Counted from the first letter of the stretch, positions 1 through 14,174 are shown. The stretch: 64,000 bases of DNA from Synanceia verrucosa (GCA_029721515.1 CM056567.1:11052007-11116006), one strand, 5' to 3'. Made by a program: numbers and translations. Notes: generated by a model not told the origin, from the sequence alone.

Positions 1-452
1 GCTATCTGGGGCTCACTAGAACGTGTATTTACATGCATCTATTCCAGTGGAGCTGAGCAGATGTTTGTAATTGCCGGAAAATTGAAGTAATCACTTTCAA
101 TCAATCAATGTGGGTGTATTCCCTTGCACCGGAATTGACAGCGAGATTTTAAAATGCATTTTAGATGTCGATCTGAAGATATATACCGATGATGACTGGC
201 AAGTAAATCAGCCTTATAATTAAATCCAAGAAACAAAATAAGACTGAAACAATTCCTTTAGAGTCATTTCCAGACAGAGACACAGACAGCTCCGTTGCTC
301 TTCTACAGATGATGAACACTAATCTTTCACATCAGCCACCGTAGTTCTTAGCACATGGGATAAGTTTCAATCTGCAACGTCACCGCTAGATGTGGCTAAA
401 TCCAACACCGTCCAGTGTTAGCTAATCTAGTCAACTTCACATACAAGTTGCA

Positions 453-617
453 GGGTTGTGTCTAGGGGGTGGCCTGGGGTGGTATGTGCCACCCCTGAAA
501 TCCGATTGGCCACCCCAGTTGCCACCCTGCATGGTGGACTATCTGATCGTCAGACGTGACTTGATTTGCAATTCAAACTCTTTGTTTTTTGTTCAGTTAA
601 TCACATTTTAGGATTTG

Positions 618-648
<31 letters not shown>

Positions 649-775
649 GTTTGAGTTGATCAGCACTTTATATTATGATGCTTATGTACAGTGACTGACT
701 AATCCTGCCACCCCTGCATGATTTAATCCCCCACTTGGGCCACCCCTGTGAAAAAAAAGTCTGGACACACCGCTG
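453..775. mobile_element. MITE-like element with imperfect terminal inverted repeats
   Basis: The left end GGGTTGTGTCTAGG followed by GGGTGGCC is mirrored at the right end (reverse complement GCGGTGTGTCCAG then GGGGTGGCCC). The interior repeats CCACCCC words (near 490, 510, 705, 740) and holds a TTTA microsatellite. No coding capacity. No clean target-site duplication seen, so superfamily is unassigned. Confidence 0.45.
618..648. repeat. (TTTA)n microsatellite
   Basis: About seven and a half uninterrupted TTTA units, inside the MITE-like element at 453-775. Confidence 0.95.
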
Positions 776-3700
776 ACAAGATGGCAGACTAGCAAGACAC
801 TTCTGTCTGATAGCCTAAACGCTAACATCTCCCATCCTCTGCACACCCAGAGGACTGACACGTGTAAAGTTGATGCAGTTCTCCTTTAAGACTTTTAACA
901 GAATAAAGTTTTACAAAGCGAACACGTAGGGAAGTTTAGTATTTTTGGCTTCTGGTGAACAAAATGTCTTTAAAGTCTAACTGCCATTACTTTGCTTCTT
1001 TCTTTCTCTCTCTGTCTCTCACTTAGGCTTCACGCTCAGCTCCTTCCCTTACAATTTCCCACAGGCACTGGGAACAGAGTGTAAATCAAGGCAAAATTCC
1101 TCCAGTTCGACAATTCATTTGTCCACAGGCTTGTTAGGGAGGAAGAAGGAGAAGTGGGAGTGCGTGTCAATAAATCATCTGACGCCTGGCTATATTTATG
1201 CCCACAGCAATGAGTTTAACAAGGAGAGCGGTCCTTGAAGCAATATCCTAAGTGGCACTTCATCCCTGTCTCCTTCTTCCACATCGCCCTCCCTCCCTCT
1301 GTCCTCCCTCCTCCCTCCTCATCCCTCAGGAGGCTTCTGATTGTGAAGTGGCAGAAGATGCTTCAGCTATAGCAGGCAGACAGAGAGAAGACAGACCCGA
1401 GACACCAACTAACGTCTCTCTTGGCTAAAATTATCCCATGAGCCAGAGATTTGGAGAACTTCATTTCCTTGTTCATAATTAAACTCCTCAACCTTAATCT
1501 GACCCAGTCATTCTCCTGCTGGAGCCGAGCTGGGGCTTCCTGCAGAGCTTATTGAGCCCTCCTTATTACAGGGATCAGAATCCATCCTCCTCTTCAGCTG
1601 CCAAGTGTGGGTCACCCTATTCAATTATTTTTTTGCCATAGTGTAAGGAGATGATGGATCCTGGAGATCCTGCCAGTCGGTGCTTTCACACACTAGTAAA
1701 GAGCGAGCGCTGGGTTCAGGAAAGGTGACTCAGACGTGCACAGAGTCTTTGAACACAGCACTCAAACCATGGCACCTACAGAAAAAGCCACAAAACAAAG
1801 CTTTTTGCATGCATTAACCCTGCATTGTGCTCGTCACTCCACTAGGTGGCAATCCTGAACCAGCCCTCTTCCACCCGCTCTTTCCCACACTCCTCCTCCA
1901 CCCACTGCTGCTTTAATTACTGGCATGAAGGAGGGAGCCGTTTGTTCTGTTCCCTCCACGTAGACCATCATCACTCCTCTGATTGAGATAGACACTCTTG
2001 TTTTGCTCTGCAAGCCAATCCCAAATAAAGAATAGCCCTGGTAAATCATTTCAAAATGGAGCTTAATGCAAAAAACCAACACTGAAAATAGCTGCTGCCC
2101 CTCTCCTCCTGACCTTGTTGCCAATTATCTTTTCATTCAAAGTGATTTTATTGTGAAGAATGAAAGGAAATCAAACATATCTCTGCTGGAGTACAACAGC
2201 TCTCACATAGCAGTAACAGTTTCCACTCCAAGAAAAGGACAAGTTATTAATTTTGCAGGTAATCCAAAGGTGTCATAATCACCAGGCAGAGTTGGCTGCT
2301 GCTGCTGCTGCTTCTACACCTTCTAACCTGCGAGAGCACTATAAACAACATCTGAGACGAAAGGGAGCATGTAGGTTATCAGACACTTTCACCAGCTGTG
2401 ACAGAGAGATAGCCTGGAAGTGTGTCTGACACCGTGGCAGTGTTGGTAGATTTGTCAGTGTCAGCTCCGCTCCCTCAGCATGGGTTTAATATCATGGGGA
2501 GGAAGACATAAAAAAGTGTGATCCATCCAAGTTAACCCTACAACTGTGAGGGAAGGAAAGCAACAGAGGCCAGATGATCAGCTTCCATTGTTGCTTCACC
2601 CTTTCATGAAGCTGATTTAGTGTGAGCCCAGAAGTGTGTCTTCTTGTGCTCGGCTACATGATTTGAGCCGGGGTGGAGAATAGGATACAAGCAGGGCTCC
2701 ATACAAAAGCCCCCCCATGCTCGGGTCACAGTGGTGAGCCTCTGACCTCTCCCTCTCAATGGGCATTGTGTGGGCCACGTGGATCGGAGGGTAAAACAAT
2801 CGCTATAGGTTTAACAGGCATGAAGCAGGATGGATAAAGCTGGGGGACACTGGAAGGAAAGGCTGTCATCCGAGCCAAAAAGTCTTGCCCTCAGCGTGCC
2901 GCGGGGTCAAGGGCAGCAGGGTAATGCAAGGTGGAAAGGTCGCTGACTGACTGATACTCGCTCACCTGACTCTACGTGGAGCTTTACTTAACCTTGGATC
3001 GAACTAGTATTTCTTTGAGCGTGTGCATCTCAGTTTTACAGTCTGGTTCTGTATGTCCATATGAATAGCAAGGAATGGCTAGCATTCAGCCTATACAGGG
3101 GGATTAGTGTGCTATGAACTGCTTTACAGCACAAACAGTAGCTTCTTCTTTGTTTTTCATTTGTCATCCCAGAGTTTCATGCATCCCACATTTGTCTGAG
3201 TGTTTTGGGTTTTTTTGCCACATATGAGTCCAGTTTAGACCAAGCAGTGGGCTTTTGTGTGTCAGATATCACTGTACTCTTTGGTTTAACCTCATTTTTT
3301 GGTCATTCTGGTAAAAAAAAGTCAATCTACAGCTGAATTCCAGGATTAGCCCCTGTGTCAAATTAATTCAGTTTTACCGGGCAATTGAACAGATGGCTGT
3401 TTCATTCAGGACTCAGGGTAGTTTTGTTGCCTGGCAATTTCCAGCCAAACCAAATCAAAGACCATAAACTGTCACTTAGGGGCAGTGGAATCTGGTTTTG
3501 CACACAATCTGACTGCAAAAGCATCGGTCATCATCAGACAACATCACGTTTCTCACAACCTGGTCAGAAATGAATAGATGGTTAAGATGCAAAGCAGATA
3601 AGAAACTGCTTCTTTTGGGTATAGTATAAAAAACACAAACGTTAAAGCCATAAGACATTCAGAATGTAGCAAAACCAGCTATAAAACTCATATTATGAGA

Positions 3701-4570
3701 ATATTTTAATGACAGGTGATAAAATATGAAACAAAAGCACTACAGACCCACATCTTGAGTGGCACAGATGTACTATAAAAGCCCAACAAGAATATGATAG
3801 GAATATTATGGAGCGCCCTTTTATTGGAGAGCTATATTTTAGATTTCAGACAACACTGATCAAACTAACTAGAAATGAAACACAAAGCTTTAGTTTGGGG
3901 TCAAATCTATTCTATTCAAAATATTCCCACACTATAACATTATATCATTATACTGTAATGGAAAGTTACATAATCACCCGCTAATAAAGAGACATTATGT
4001 TTATACATGCTTGAATATGCAGAAGGTACTCATTTTCTCTTATTGCAGTGGACAACGAGCAGTGGATAATTTGTTATGTAGGCTGTTTTGTTGAGTAAAT
4101 TGATATTTCTACACTCTGATATGTGTGAGTCATTATTTTACTGTGTGATTGCAGAGTTCATTATAGCTAGCGAACTTGATGCGTGCTTTGAAATATATAA
4201 TATGAACTCCACAGTGTGGGTGCTGTGGGCCTGCCTGCTTTATAGGGCTTTTCCACTCTCTCTCTCTCTGCTCTGTCTCTGTATCTCTCTACCTCTCTCG
4301 CTCATTGAGTCAAGGCGGGAGTTTACAGGAACAGCAGGCAGGCAGGGCCTTGTCACACCGCGGAACAACCCAGGAATGTATTGTATGCGTTAGAAAGACA
4401 GGACAGCTGAGGTAAAATAGTGCGCCAAGTTCCCCAAACCTGACCCGCGGACGTTGATACGCGTTATATTTACAAACCCGTGAGAGAGACATTCAAAATG
4501 AGTTATTACGGCTTGTTTTAGGTGACGTAACACGCTGCGTTGTGTGTCGTTTTGTGCTGTAAAACAAGAA

Positions 4571-4581
4571 ATCTCTATCTA

Positions 4582-4612
<31 letters not shown>
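4571..4612. repeat. Compound (TATC)/(CT)/(CA) microsatellite
   Basis: A run of TCTA/TCTC units passes into CT and then CA dinucleotides without a gap. Confidence 0.9.
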
Positions 4613-5514
4613 AGTGAGCCGCGGAGGAATCCGTAAGGTTGCCAGTTAGTGGTGCGGTGCTGAAAGCACACACAGTAAATTGAGGCTGCGGCGCGGTGCA
4701 AAACACGGACTGGATTTCCGTTTGAATCTAACGCAAAAAAAAATCATTTTAAAAGTGGAAAAACAAAAGAGTAAAGTACACTAGTGTTTTATTCTTCATT
4801 ACAAATGTGTTATGCAAAGTTGTAGCTATAAGACGTTGATATTTCAACAGGTAAATACAGTTTTTAGCCTCTGTTTGTTAATAAACTGGCTGTGTGCTGC
4901 AGGGAGCGTTTGCTGTACTCTGACCTCTATCTGGATTTGAAAATTTGTGGCTCACTGTGAGAGCCCAGACACCAGCTACACACAGAGTGGGACTGGTTTC
5001 ACTGGTGGTCAGTAAACTGGGATTTCCCTGTGTCAGGAATATGAGGAAGGTCAGTCTGCAGTCCACAAAATGCCTGACTGACCTCCTCCATGCACCTCCT
5101 AACCCTCTGCACCGGGGCAGACATGTTTTAATATTGTGGAAAAGTTAACAGGCTCATATTAAATGTTAGCATGAAGTGGACAGTCCAAACAGCAAATATC
5201 TGCTTGTTGGCTAATATTAATATGTGTATTCATCTAAATTCACAGTGTTTGTTTTCATACCAGACTGCTTCTGCATGTCTTATTCCTTTTAATAAATGGA
5301 TGAGAACATTGGTCTTTGAAATATGAAATGTGATTTTTTTTAACTTTGTTGTTACTGTCATTTATGTGTCTCTATATTCACCATTGCCCTTCATTTGGAT
5401 GATATTCCTTCCTACTCCACGATGCTGCTGCAGCAGTCTACTTTCATATCAAGGATTTTATGGACAAACACAAGTGTTTTGTCATTAATTTTGCATGGTA
5501 CAATCAAGTTTATA

Positions 5515-5540
5515 TGCATGCCGAGCAGCTCGGGCATGCA
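5515..5540. repeat. 26-bp near-perfect palindrome
   Basis: Arms TGCATGCCGAGC and GCTCGGGCATGCA pair with a one-base offset around a central AGCT-type core. It could form a hairpin or be a dimeric protein site; it carries no coding or terminator signal. Confidence 0.6.
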
Positions 5541-7501
5541 CATAACAAAACTGGAGCCAGCTTAGTTAAGGAGCGTGCTGAAGGCCAGGTCTGCGTGACC
5601 ACAGACATGTTTAGATCTAGTGTATCTAGACGGCGGCCCTCATCCTGTACAATCTCTCTCCAGTCTGCCTGTCCTGGAATGCCGCCACTGACAGTGATTC
5701 TTCTCTGGAACAATAGGGAATTATTTGGAAAGGGTGGCAAAATCAACACACCGTCTGTCGATTATCCCCCTGCTATTCTGGGTCCTTTGGCTCCGCTGTG
5801 CGTTCGGAGCATCAAAGGCCCGTCGGAGATGTCGGCCTGAGGGGAGGTGATGTGCACTTTAATCAAACATTTGGGGGCCACTGTGTTCAGTGTCATGTGC
5901 CACCGTTTCAAAGACGACAGAAACCATGGGGAGAAATCGCCCCCTCTGGACTTCAAACCTACAAGCACATGTTCATGTTCCCACTTTTCTTTCTAGACAT
6001 GGGAATCTGCATTGAGGGGGCAATTGGTTGAAACACAACCAAGAACATATTTGGGTGCACTTAAAAGAGATAAAGTCCTCTCATCTGTCTCTGCAACATA
6101 GAGAGCCATACTTTATATCACCCATGGGATGAATGTGATGTTGTACAAGAAAATATGTTTATGTTTATACCCTCTAGATCCACAGATGATCAAGTATCAG
6201 GTTGTCACACAGTCACAGAATGTTACCTGACATTTGATAAAGGACCTGGAGGAAATGTTAGTGTCGTGGCTCCATCACTCAGTGTGTTTATTATTGGGAC
6301 TGTATGCCTCCGCCTGGCCTGATAATACCCTTTCTCTACTCAGGTCCTCTCTTGACTGTCACGTCTGGTTGACACAAAGTGCTGCCACACGGATGGGGGC
6401 TTCACCCATCCCTTGAAAGCCCAGCTGTCAGTGGTTACATAATAGCAGAGCCTTGTTGGGCTCGCCGGACGGCTTTGTGCGCTTGTCACTGAATGTGATT
6501 GCGGGTAAGATTAAGTGGCGGGTGAGAAGCCACAGTTAAGGGGTTTCTACCTGGTCTCCAGCAGAGACAACAGCACAAACACAATCGGAGTTTTTTGAAG
6601 AGCGCTTTAATGTGGCTCGGCAAGAATCGTATCCCCTTTTCATATCAGGCATTGTTGATGAGCAGACTTTCATGCTTTTTACATGCTTGATGTTTTATGT
6701 ATTGCCTTAAGTAAAGACCTCCAAGGGAGAAGCTCAGCCGCAACGGGGCGGATGATGAACTGAGAGCGCCAGAAGTGAAATATTTGAACAATTAACATGA
6801 ACAAAAAGCTGTTTTTACATGGATATGAAGCTGCGCTACAATCCAGCTGCACTGATTCTGAAAAACCAAAGGCTGTGCTGGATTCCTGTAGCCCACAGCT
6901 ACAATCAATAACTGCTTATGAAATATCATGCAATGTAATGAATTAACCTAAAAGTGGAAAAAAACACACTTTTGAAATCACTACCCGACCGTTACAGGCA
7001 AAACAAGGACATGCGATTCTAAACATGAGTTCATAATAAATGTGTTGCTGAGCTTGAAACCATAAAAATCATGAATGGTGTGTGGTGGTATAAATGGGGA
7101 AAGGGGGGTGCCAATTTACTGTAGAGGGACCTGATTTCCCCAGGGCTTGTGTTGTTAATTCAGTGTATTATGGCAATGTTTATCCAGAGAGGGGGCAGGA
7201 GCTGCTTCAATAGGGGTACCGTTCTCCCTGAGAGAGGGTCCAGTCGGCCCCAGGCCTCTGATTTCTGCTGGACTGAATCCCTTCAAAAGCTCCAAGTGTG
7301 CTCCATCTGCAGGGCTGACAGGCATCCTTTAGGCCGCCTGACGAGACTCTGCTTCCTGCTCCTCTCCTCTCCCTCTTCCTGTCAGTCCAGACCAGCTTTT
7401 TCCTCTCTCCGCTGCTTATAACAGAGAGCCAAGCCTTACATTAAATCTGTGTTTCTGCATAACCGGCCTTGTATGTTTTTTCTCTCTCTCAGTCTGCTGG
7501 G

Positions 7502-7503
<2 letters not shown>

Positions 7504-7540
<37 letters not shown>
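7504..7540. repeat. (CT)n microsatellite
   Basis: About 18 CT units within a longer pyrimidine-rich stretch (7480-7555). Confidence 0.95.
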
Positions 7541-7546
<6 letters not shown>

Positions 7547-9406
7547 CTCTTGCAGTGGAAACAGCACAAGCCTCCCAGTGCTTCACTATCAGCGCAACCT
7601 GAATTCTTCCAACACCACTGCAAATAAACAGCATTTAAAAGGGGGGTGAGGGGGGTTGCCATTTAAAGCGGTGGCTATGGAAACCCCTCTGTCTCCCCCC
7701 TTAATATGTGTTTACGTTGCTGGGTTGACTGACAGATAAAGCCACACTGGGGGAAGAGGCTCTTTTAAAATGCATTGTTTCCAGCACCTCCTCCCTCCTT
7801 TTTTATTTTCTCTAAAAATAGGCCTCTCAGGCAGGTTAAAATGAGGCAGAATAAATTACTTAAGCTATATTTTGCCCTTCTGTCCCCCACAGTCTTGATT
7901 TGTACAGTTGCAGGACAGAAATTGCTCTCCTCGGTGCCTGAAATTAAACATCGCTGTTGTCCCTGACTATGTTCCTGGAGCCCCTCTTTATTGTAACGGC
8001 CTCAGTGAGGATTGCGTATGTGGCGCCTGCTGCTATCAAACGACGGATATCAAAATCTCTCGCAGATGCTTTCAACCAAATCTTGCTGCTGTGTGTTTAA
8101 TTTAGTTCTCCTCATGAGTATAAAGGTGAAGACGCAACATCATTTTTTAATTTTCTTATTGATTTCTCTCAGTCCAAACAGACAAAGGATAAAGGGGGCG
8201 ACAACACATATGGAAGATGTCCGTGGTGTTTTGCACCTTTTCAGTATGTTTTTTTAATTGATTCCCATTCTTGTGCCTCTCATCTCACACAGAGGCTGAG
8301 AGCTTTTTAATGAATCACTTTCAGTTCGTAATGCTTCTGTAACCTAATGCTAAGTTGTGTTTGGGCCAGTTGTCTGGAGGAGACGAGCCATACTACAGAG
8401 ACACATGCCAAACAAAACCCTTGGTTGGCACTATAATGTGGGCATCATGCCTTTGCCAGCCTTCACTCTGTAGGGCCTGTGCCAACCTTTTATAAATGCC
8501 CTATTTGGCAAGAGCTGTGCCCAGCAGTGTCTCTTAAGGTTCTGGTTCAAACACCCTCTTTAAATGTGAACCTGATCCAAATCCTAAACGATCCAAATGA
8601 TGCGTTCCAAATTGTAAGCTCTCATATCATATTCAGAGGAAACCGTGGATTATGTTTTATCAACTCGACTGGCAACAGATGGAGAAAAGCTGGAAAGTCA
8701 TATGCGCAGGCTCGTTTTACTTTATTGTCACACATTATAGTAGATTTTGTTCGTTAATCTCAGCATCCTCCCGCCTCGCTGTGTATGGAGAAAAAGAAGG
8801 TGGCAGCTGCAGCACATCAGTGTTCATGGTTTGTTTTCTTGGTATTCAGCTCCTGGAGGTATGTCACACAGAATTGCAGCAAAAGAGCAATTACAGCTGA
8901 ATGTCCTCTCTTTGATGTGCATTTCAATGCAGAGGTTTGATATCTGAGTCAATCCAGCCAGTTCCCTATCTTCAGCCTTCCCCTGGGGCCAACAATCAGC
9001 CCCAGAGAATAGTTCCCACCCTCACAAGCCACGTAGTTCCCCCATCCTGCAGCCTCCCCACAGAGTCAAGATAAAGTTTTGTTTTCACAGTTGACTAGTG
9101 GGTGGTGCTGGACCACCTTCACCCCCACCTGCTGTCCTAGCATAGATCCAAAAGGTCATTCCTGAAGTGTGTCACCCCATCACAAAGGAGGGGCCCTTGG
9201 TTCTTCATCATGGCCATGTAGGGGCCTTCATTTGGAGGCCCTTGCTGCAGGTGAATAGTCAATAAAATGACTTCCTACAAACAAAAAGTTGCATAACGTT
9301 TTTGGGCAACTTTATACCTCATAAGGAGCAACCAGCTCCTATTGTCAAACTGCTCTACTGGAAGCTTCAGGACATCTTTGCTCTTGCAGCAGTTTAATGA
9401 ATAATG

Positions 9407-9822
9407 TTAAAGTGATACTTCAGAATTTTGGTTAAAGGGCCTCATTTCCAAGTGAGCCGGAGTGTTGGAGACGTGTGGAGAAAGTTTTCAAAAAATTTCA
9501 TTCAGCCCCTATAGTTGCAGAGATCACTAGGCTAGTGCTAGTCCTAGGCTAATGCAAGTCAATGGTTTAAGTTTAGCCTGCTATTAAAAACAGTCTTACC
9601 CACTCCACAGTGCACCCAAGGCAAATCAGTTATAATGCCACACTATCGTAAATATCTGTGTTGATAGGATAATTTTAGACATAAAACTAACCTTGTATTT
9701 GAAGCAGCAGCGGTGTCTTATACATCCTAGTAAGCTCGACGGCGGTGGACTGATATCACCTAACAGCTTAGTTACCCTTGGTAATGAGGCCCTGTGTCCA
9801 AAATTCTGAACTATCACTTTAA
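9407..9822. mobile_element. TTAA-bounded MITE (non-autonomous DNA transposon)
   Basis: TTAA at 9407-9410 and 9819-9822 flank inverted ends: left AGTGATACTTCAGAATTTTGG (as 9411 on), right reverse complement AGTGATAGTTCAGAATTTTGG, and the match continues into AGGGCCTCATT on both sides (about 40 bp with few mismatches). Length 416 bp with no transposase. The TTAA target is typical of piggyBac and Kolobok transposases, one of which presumably moved it (inference). Confidence 0.8.
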
Positions 9823-12503
9823 GGCTTCTGGTCATTTCACTGAGTTAAGAACTTTCCTAAGATTTGAGCTGCTGCCATCCCAGCAAACCCTCTATCCTGA
9901 TGTTGTCACCTTTCAAAGATCAAGTTTTATACACTAAAGTTTATCCTCCTTCAAACAGAACTCCACCACCTATCTCACATCAAACTGCTATGCTAATTTA
10001 TTCCAATCTCTCCTCATTGTTGCCCTTTGTAAGTCAAGGCACTCATGCATGAAACAGCACAAACATCAGTCTCCATAAGAGGGAAGAGTTCATCATCTGT
10101 AAACAATAGGCTAAAAGAGTGGGACAAGAAAATGATCCGGCTGGTAACAGCAGAAATACAACCAATTTCAGTATATGAGGAGATTGGTCTCCTGAGCATC
10201 TCAGGGGCCCAGGGAGTGAATTACATCAGTCGTTTTTCTATATAATGCCTTGTATCAACATACTGATATTACACACAGAAAATGCTTTCTCCATAAAATG
10301 CTCTTTTGGTTTCTACTCTATTTTCCTCGCTGGATAAGTACAGCTGCTTGCTATTCTTCGTTTTTTTCCACATCCATTCATTCGCATCCAATTCATCTTC
10401 TCAGCCTGCTACAGTTCATATTGATGTATGCTCAGGGGCTGTTCTGTAACAGGTAACTTAATCACTCCGTCTTCAAAATGTCAATTTCGTCCATCTCTCT
10501 GCCAGCTCTCGCTGCTGTTCATCATGTCTGCATTACAGTTAGCTATTTCACCTCAAAACAAATGCAGGTCCCCTGACTGCCACCATTGATTGCAATCTAT
10601 ATGACTTCTGAATCACTAATTCAAACATGAATATTTGGTTCAATTATGGTTTTAAATATTCATGGCCCAGTCTGTCTTTCTATCTTGAATGTACTGCATG
10701 AGCAGAATCTAAAGGACAAATACTTTTTCTTTTTACAGTCATCCTTTAAAAAAAAATAGATGTATTTTCTAACAGCTAGTGATTGCTGCAAAGCATTTTA
10801 AAACTGTAAAATGTTTCTCAATTAAAATATGGACACAAGACAAAGTTTATGGATCTGTAAAGTGTTCGAGATGAAACAGATGAAACATAAAACGAATAAT
10901 CACTTGAATAAATACAGACAAAATAAAATATAACCACCTCCAAATTTTGAAAATGAGCCAATAAACTTTAAAAAACCTACTTCACTGTAATAAACTGTTA
11001 TTGCGGGTCATTTGTTGCCTTTGTACAATATGTCCTTTGCTCTTTTGTTATTTCACAACACCAATTTTCCTGATGCTGTATTGTATATATTGCAATTATC
11101 TAGTATTTGTTCGTCAGTCAAGACACTCAGGGCAGAGGTTTGTTACTAGCTGCTCCATTTGTCTTGATTGCCAGACAAAGACTTTGTTATGAAAGGTGGC
11201 ATCGTAAAACAGAAATTGAGAAAAAGTAGTTGTGAAATAATAACAGACTTTGGAAAAGGACAATGATGGAGAACGGTAAGTAGAGTGCATATTAAATTTA
11301 ATTCACAATGTATTGCCTTGATTCATCTATAGCACTAAAATCTAGTGTTTCTGGTTAGGAAGCTGAAGAATACATTTATATTTTGAAGGGGTCCTCGTTA
11401 TGTTTCCTCTGCAGACCACTAAGCGGTGTTTCTCCCCTCTTTATTTTGGTGTTACCTCGCAGCTGAATTGCTGACAAGATGCTGGTGTGATTTGCAGGGA
11501 TGGGACTGTTTGTCAGTGCAGGAGGAGCTCACATACTGGGCCCTGTGACCCACAGTTCCCAGTACGCTCACAGTGATGAGTTCCCTCACTCCAGAAACGA
11601 TTCCCCACACTGTTTCTTTTCATCCCCACTGTGAAGAGAGAGAAAGGGCTGCTCTATCCTTGCGGGGTGGACACAGACTACTCTTAACCTTTCCTGGCTT
11701 TGTTGAGATTGAGGGGTCCTTTCTTCACTTCAATTGAACACACTGCGAGAAAATAATGTTCAGAGATTCAGCGCCGGCGCCTTTGTGGACTTCATGAGTT
11801 CAGAGTTTTTCAAAAATGCAAATTATCACTCTGAACACGCATAAAAAAGGTAGATAAAAGTGCTCCAGTGTAACCTGAATATGTCCTATCAGCTTTGATT
11901 TGAAAGCCTGTTTTTGGGAGGCTGGGGGTTACTGAGGATCCCCAGTCTGTTTTCACCTATAAGGAGCAGAATAATGGGAGAGAATAATATAAGGAGAGAG
12001 GAGCAGCTGATTGAATGTCTGCTAAGCAGTTCAGGGTGAGCTGCAGCTCTTGAAAAGTTTGATCATATCAGGTAAGAACAATGGCTAAAAGATTAATCTG
12101 AAATATGACCTTATAAAGCAATGGAATAATTCCACAAGTGCTTTTTAATATCCTTTCATAGAGCTGTATGTTTGGATTAAATGTACGCCGCGGCCCTGAC
12201 TACGATGAGATGCTCTGTTCTTTTTTTTTAAAATATTGTCCACATTTATGAAGGAGCCCTGGAGGAAACCACGTGGGGTGTTTTATTGCACATTCCTTAT
12301 TCCTGCACTGTTTACAAAGTGGTGGGTGTGTGTTTGTCAGGTGTAAGTTTAAACGGCGTGCTGCTCACACACCAACACACGGCGTCTGGGAACGAGCCGG
12401 ATGCCCACTGCACTTTGCAAAGTGGCACTTCCTTCCTCTACACACTCCAGACTATGCGTTGAACTGCTGCCTGGCAACCACCTGGACAGGACCCAACTGT
12501 GGT

Positions 12504-12506
<3 letters not shown>

Positions 12507-12547
<41 letters not shown>
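12507..12547. repeat. (TG)n microsatellite
   Basis: About 20 uninterrupted TG units. Confidence 0.97.
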
Positions 12548-12548
<1 letters not shown>

Positions 12549-12699
12549 TGCCAAGACAACGTCACTGTGGGATTGCCACTGATGTTTGGCACAGCTATGC
12601 ATTAATGACAGACTCTCAACAGCCATAAATTCCCACATTATTGTCAGGTATGGGCTGTGTTTGACTATAGCACACGTGGGTGTGTATAACGCACATCCA

Positions 12700-12727
12700 T
12701 GTGTGTGTGTGTTTGTGTGTGTGTGTC
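12700..12727. repeat. (TG)n microsatellite, interrupted
   Basis: TG units with one TTT interruption, 150 bp after a longer TG array. Confidence 0.9.
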
Positions 12728-14172
12728 TGGATTCAACTCCTCTCTTGTTAGGAAATTCCACGCCACATTATTGGGTTGTCTTGGTGATTGTATGGCTCCA
12801 TTCCCAGACTGGATCCCAAGGGATTAAAATAAAACTCCTGAATGATCAGTCATCAGTTAACACGCTCAACAAGAGTGACACTTTAACTACTCAAAGCTGA
12901 GATTAATTGAAGAAAGTTACGACATTAAAAATGCACATTTAAGAATATCAAAGACTTACATATATTAACAGAAATAGAATATTTGGGCTTAGTTAAGTCG
13001 GTGAAATATTTATGGCCCGTCCACTGGAATTTGTGTTTTGCATAGCTAGATTTGATGACATGAATAATGAACTCCTCTTAACCCTTTGCATCTTTACACA
13101 CAGTTTGGTTTCCGTTGCTACTTTCTTTTTCTTCCCTCTGATCAATCCCTGATATCAATTTAATAATGATTACAAGAGGAAAAGCTTTACTGGATGAAGT
13201 CCAAGCTGCTACCTTGGCGACGGCCCCGGGAAGCTACGGCATCAGGCCGAAGGTGATGCATCACGGTCATCCTCGCGGGGAGGCGGCGGTAGGGCACAAG
13301 TAAACACTCTTAAATCATCATCCTGGGACAGACGGGGGGTGTCACATGATCACCCCCCCCCCCCAACACACACTATCAACTGTCAGAGCAAAGAGCCAGA
13401 TGTGACAGAATCCAGGCAGCAACAAATGCAGATAAATTCAGATTTTGGTCTTTTGTTTGAATGATTATCAGAAAAGGCATAATACGATGGAGGAAGTGTG
13501 ATTCTTATGATACATGACTTACAGGGAGGTTTTCATGGTGACACTTTCTCATCAAATCTTTCGGTGGCAACGGTTAAATAGTACCAACAATTGTGATATC
13601 AAATGTAAACTCCTGAAGCTGTTGTTTTTCAGCATTTTTGAGTAAGTAAAGTAAGTCTCTCCAAGTCATATCGATTACAACAACCAAGGTGTCCTGATTA
13701 ATTCTGTGTAGAAGAGGTCCTCATGCTTGTTCTTGAGCTTGTCTGGACATGCAGGATGGCGTTTTAGAGAGCACCATACTCTTGTAAAACAAGAATCACA
13801 TAAATAAATGCATGACACACCACATGGGAGGTCTTTAGCATCATGTTGTTGCTCTCCCACAGAGATTTAACATACCATAAATGATCTTGGTGCTTTTAAG
13901 CCACTTTGCAGCCGCACAGGCGTGCTGAACAACACATAAATATTTTTCAAGGTGAGCGCTGGAAATACAGCGCAATTTGAAGCCATGTCTAAAATAAGAC
14001 CAGGGGAACAGAGCATAGAAAGCAGATTGTAGTGCTCTTTTTTTCAAATATATGAAAGAGAGGAAGAAGAGAGAGACTGCACCCCTTGATAATAAACAGC
14101 AAGTTTATGCTAAAAAGAAAAAGAAGCTCCCCACCCCCTCCTCCCTTACAGCCTAGTCTCTGCGCTTTCTGC

Positions 14173-14174
<2 letters not shown>

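Larger units (their letters stand above)
1..9406. other. Upstream intergenic DNA, no supported gene
   Basis: All open frames are under 130 codons and none reads as a recognisable protein. The stretch holds a MITE-like element (453-775), a TTTA repeat (618-648), mixed CT/CA and CT microsatellites (4571-4612, 7504-7540), a 26-bp near-palindrome (5515-5540), and AT-rich, repeat-free stretches (about 1430-1640, 2030-2270, 5450-5900, 6440-6800, 7900-8250) with a texture suggestive of conserved non-coding elements. That last reading is unproven without alignment. Confidence 0.6.
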
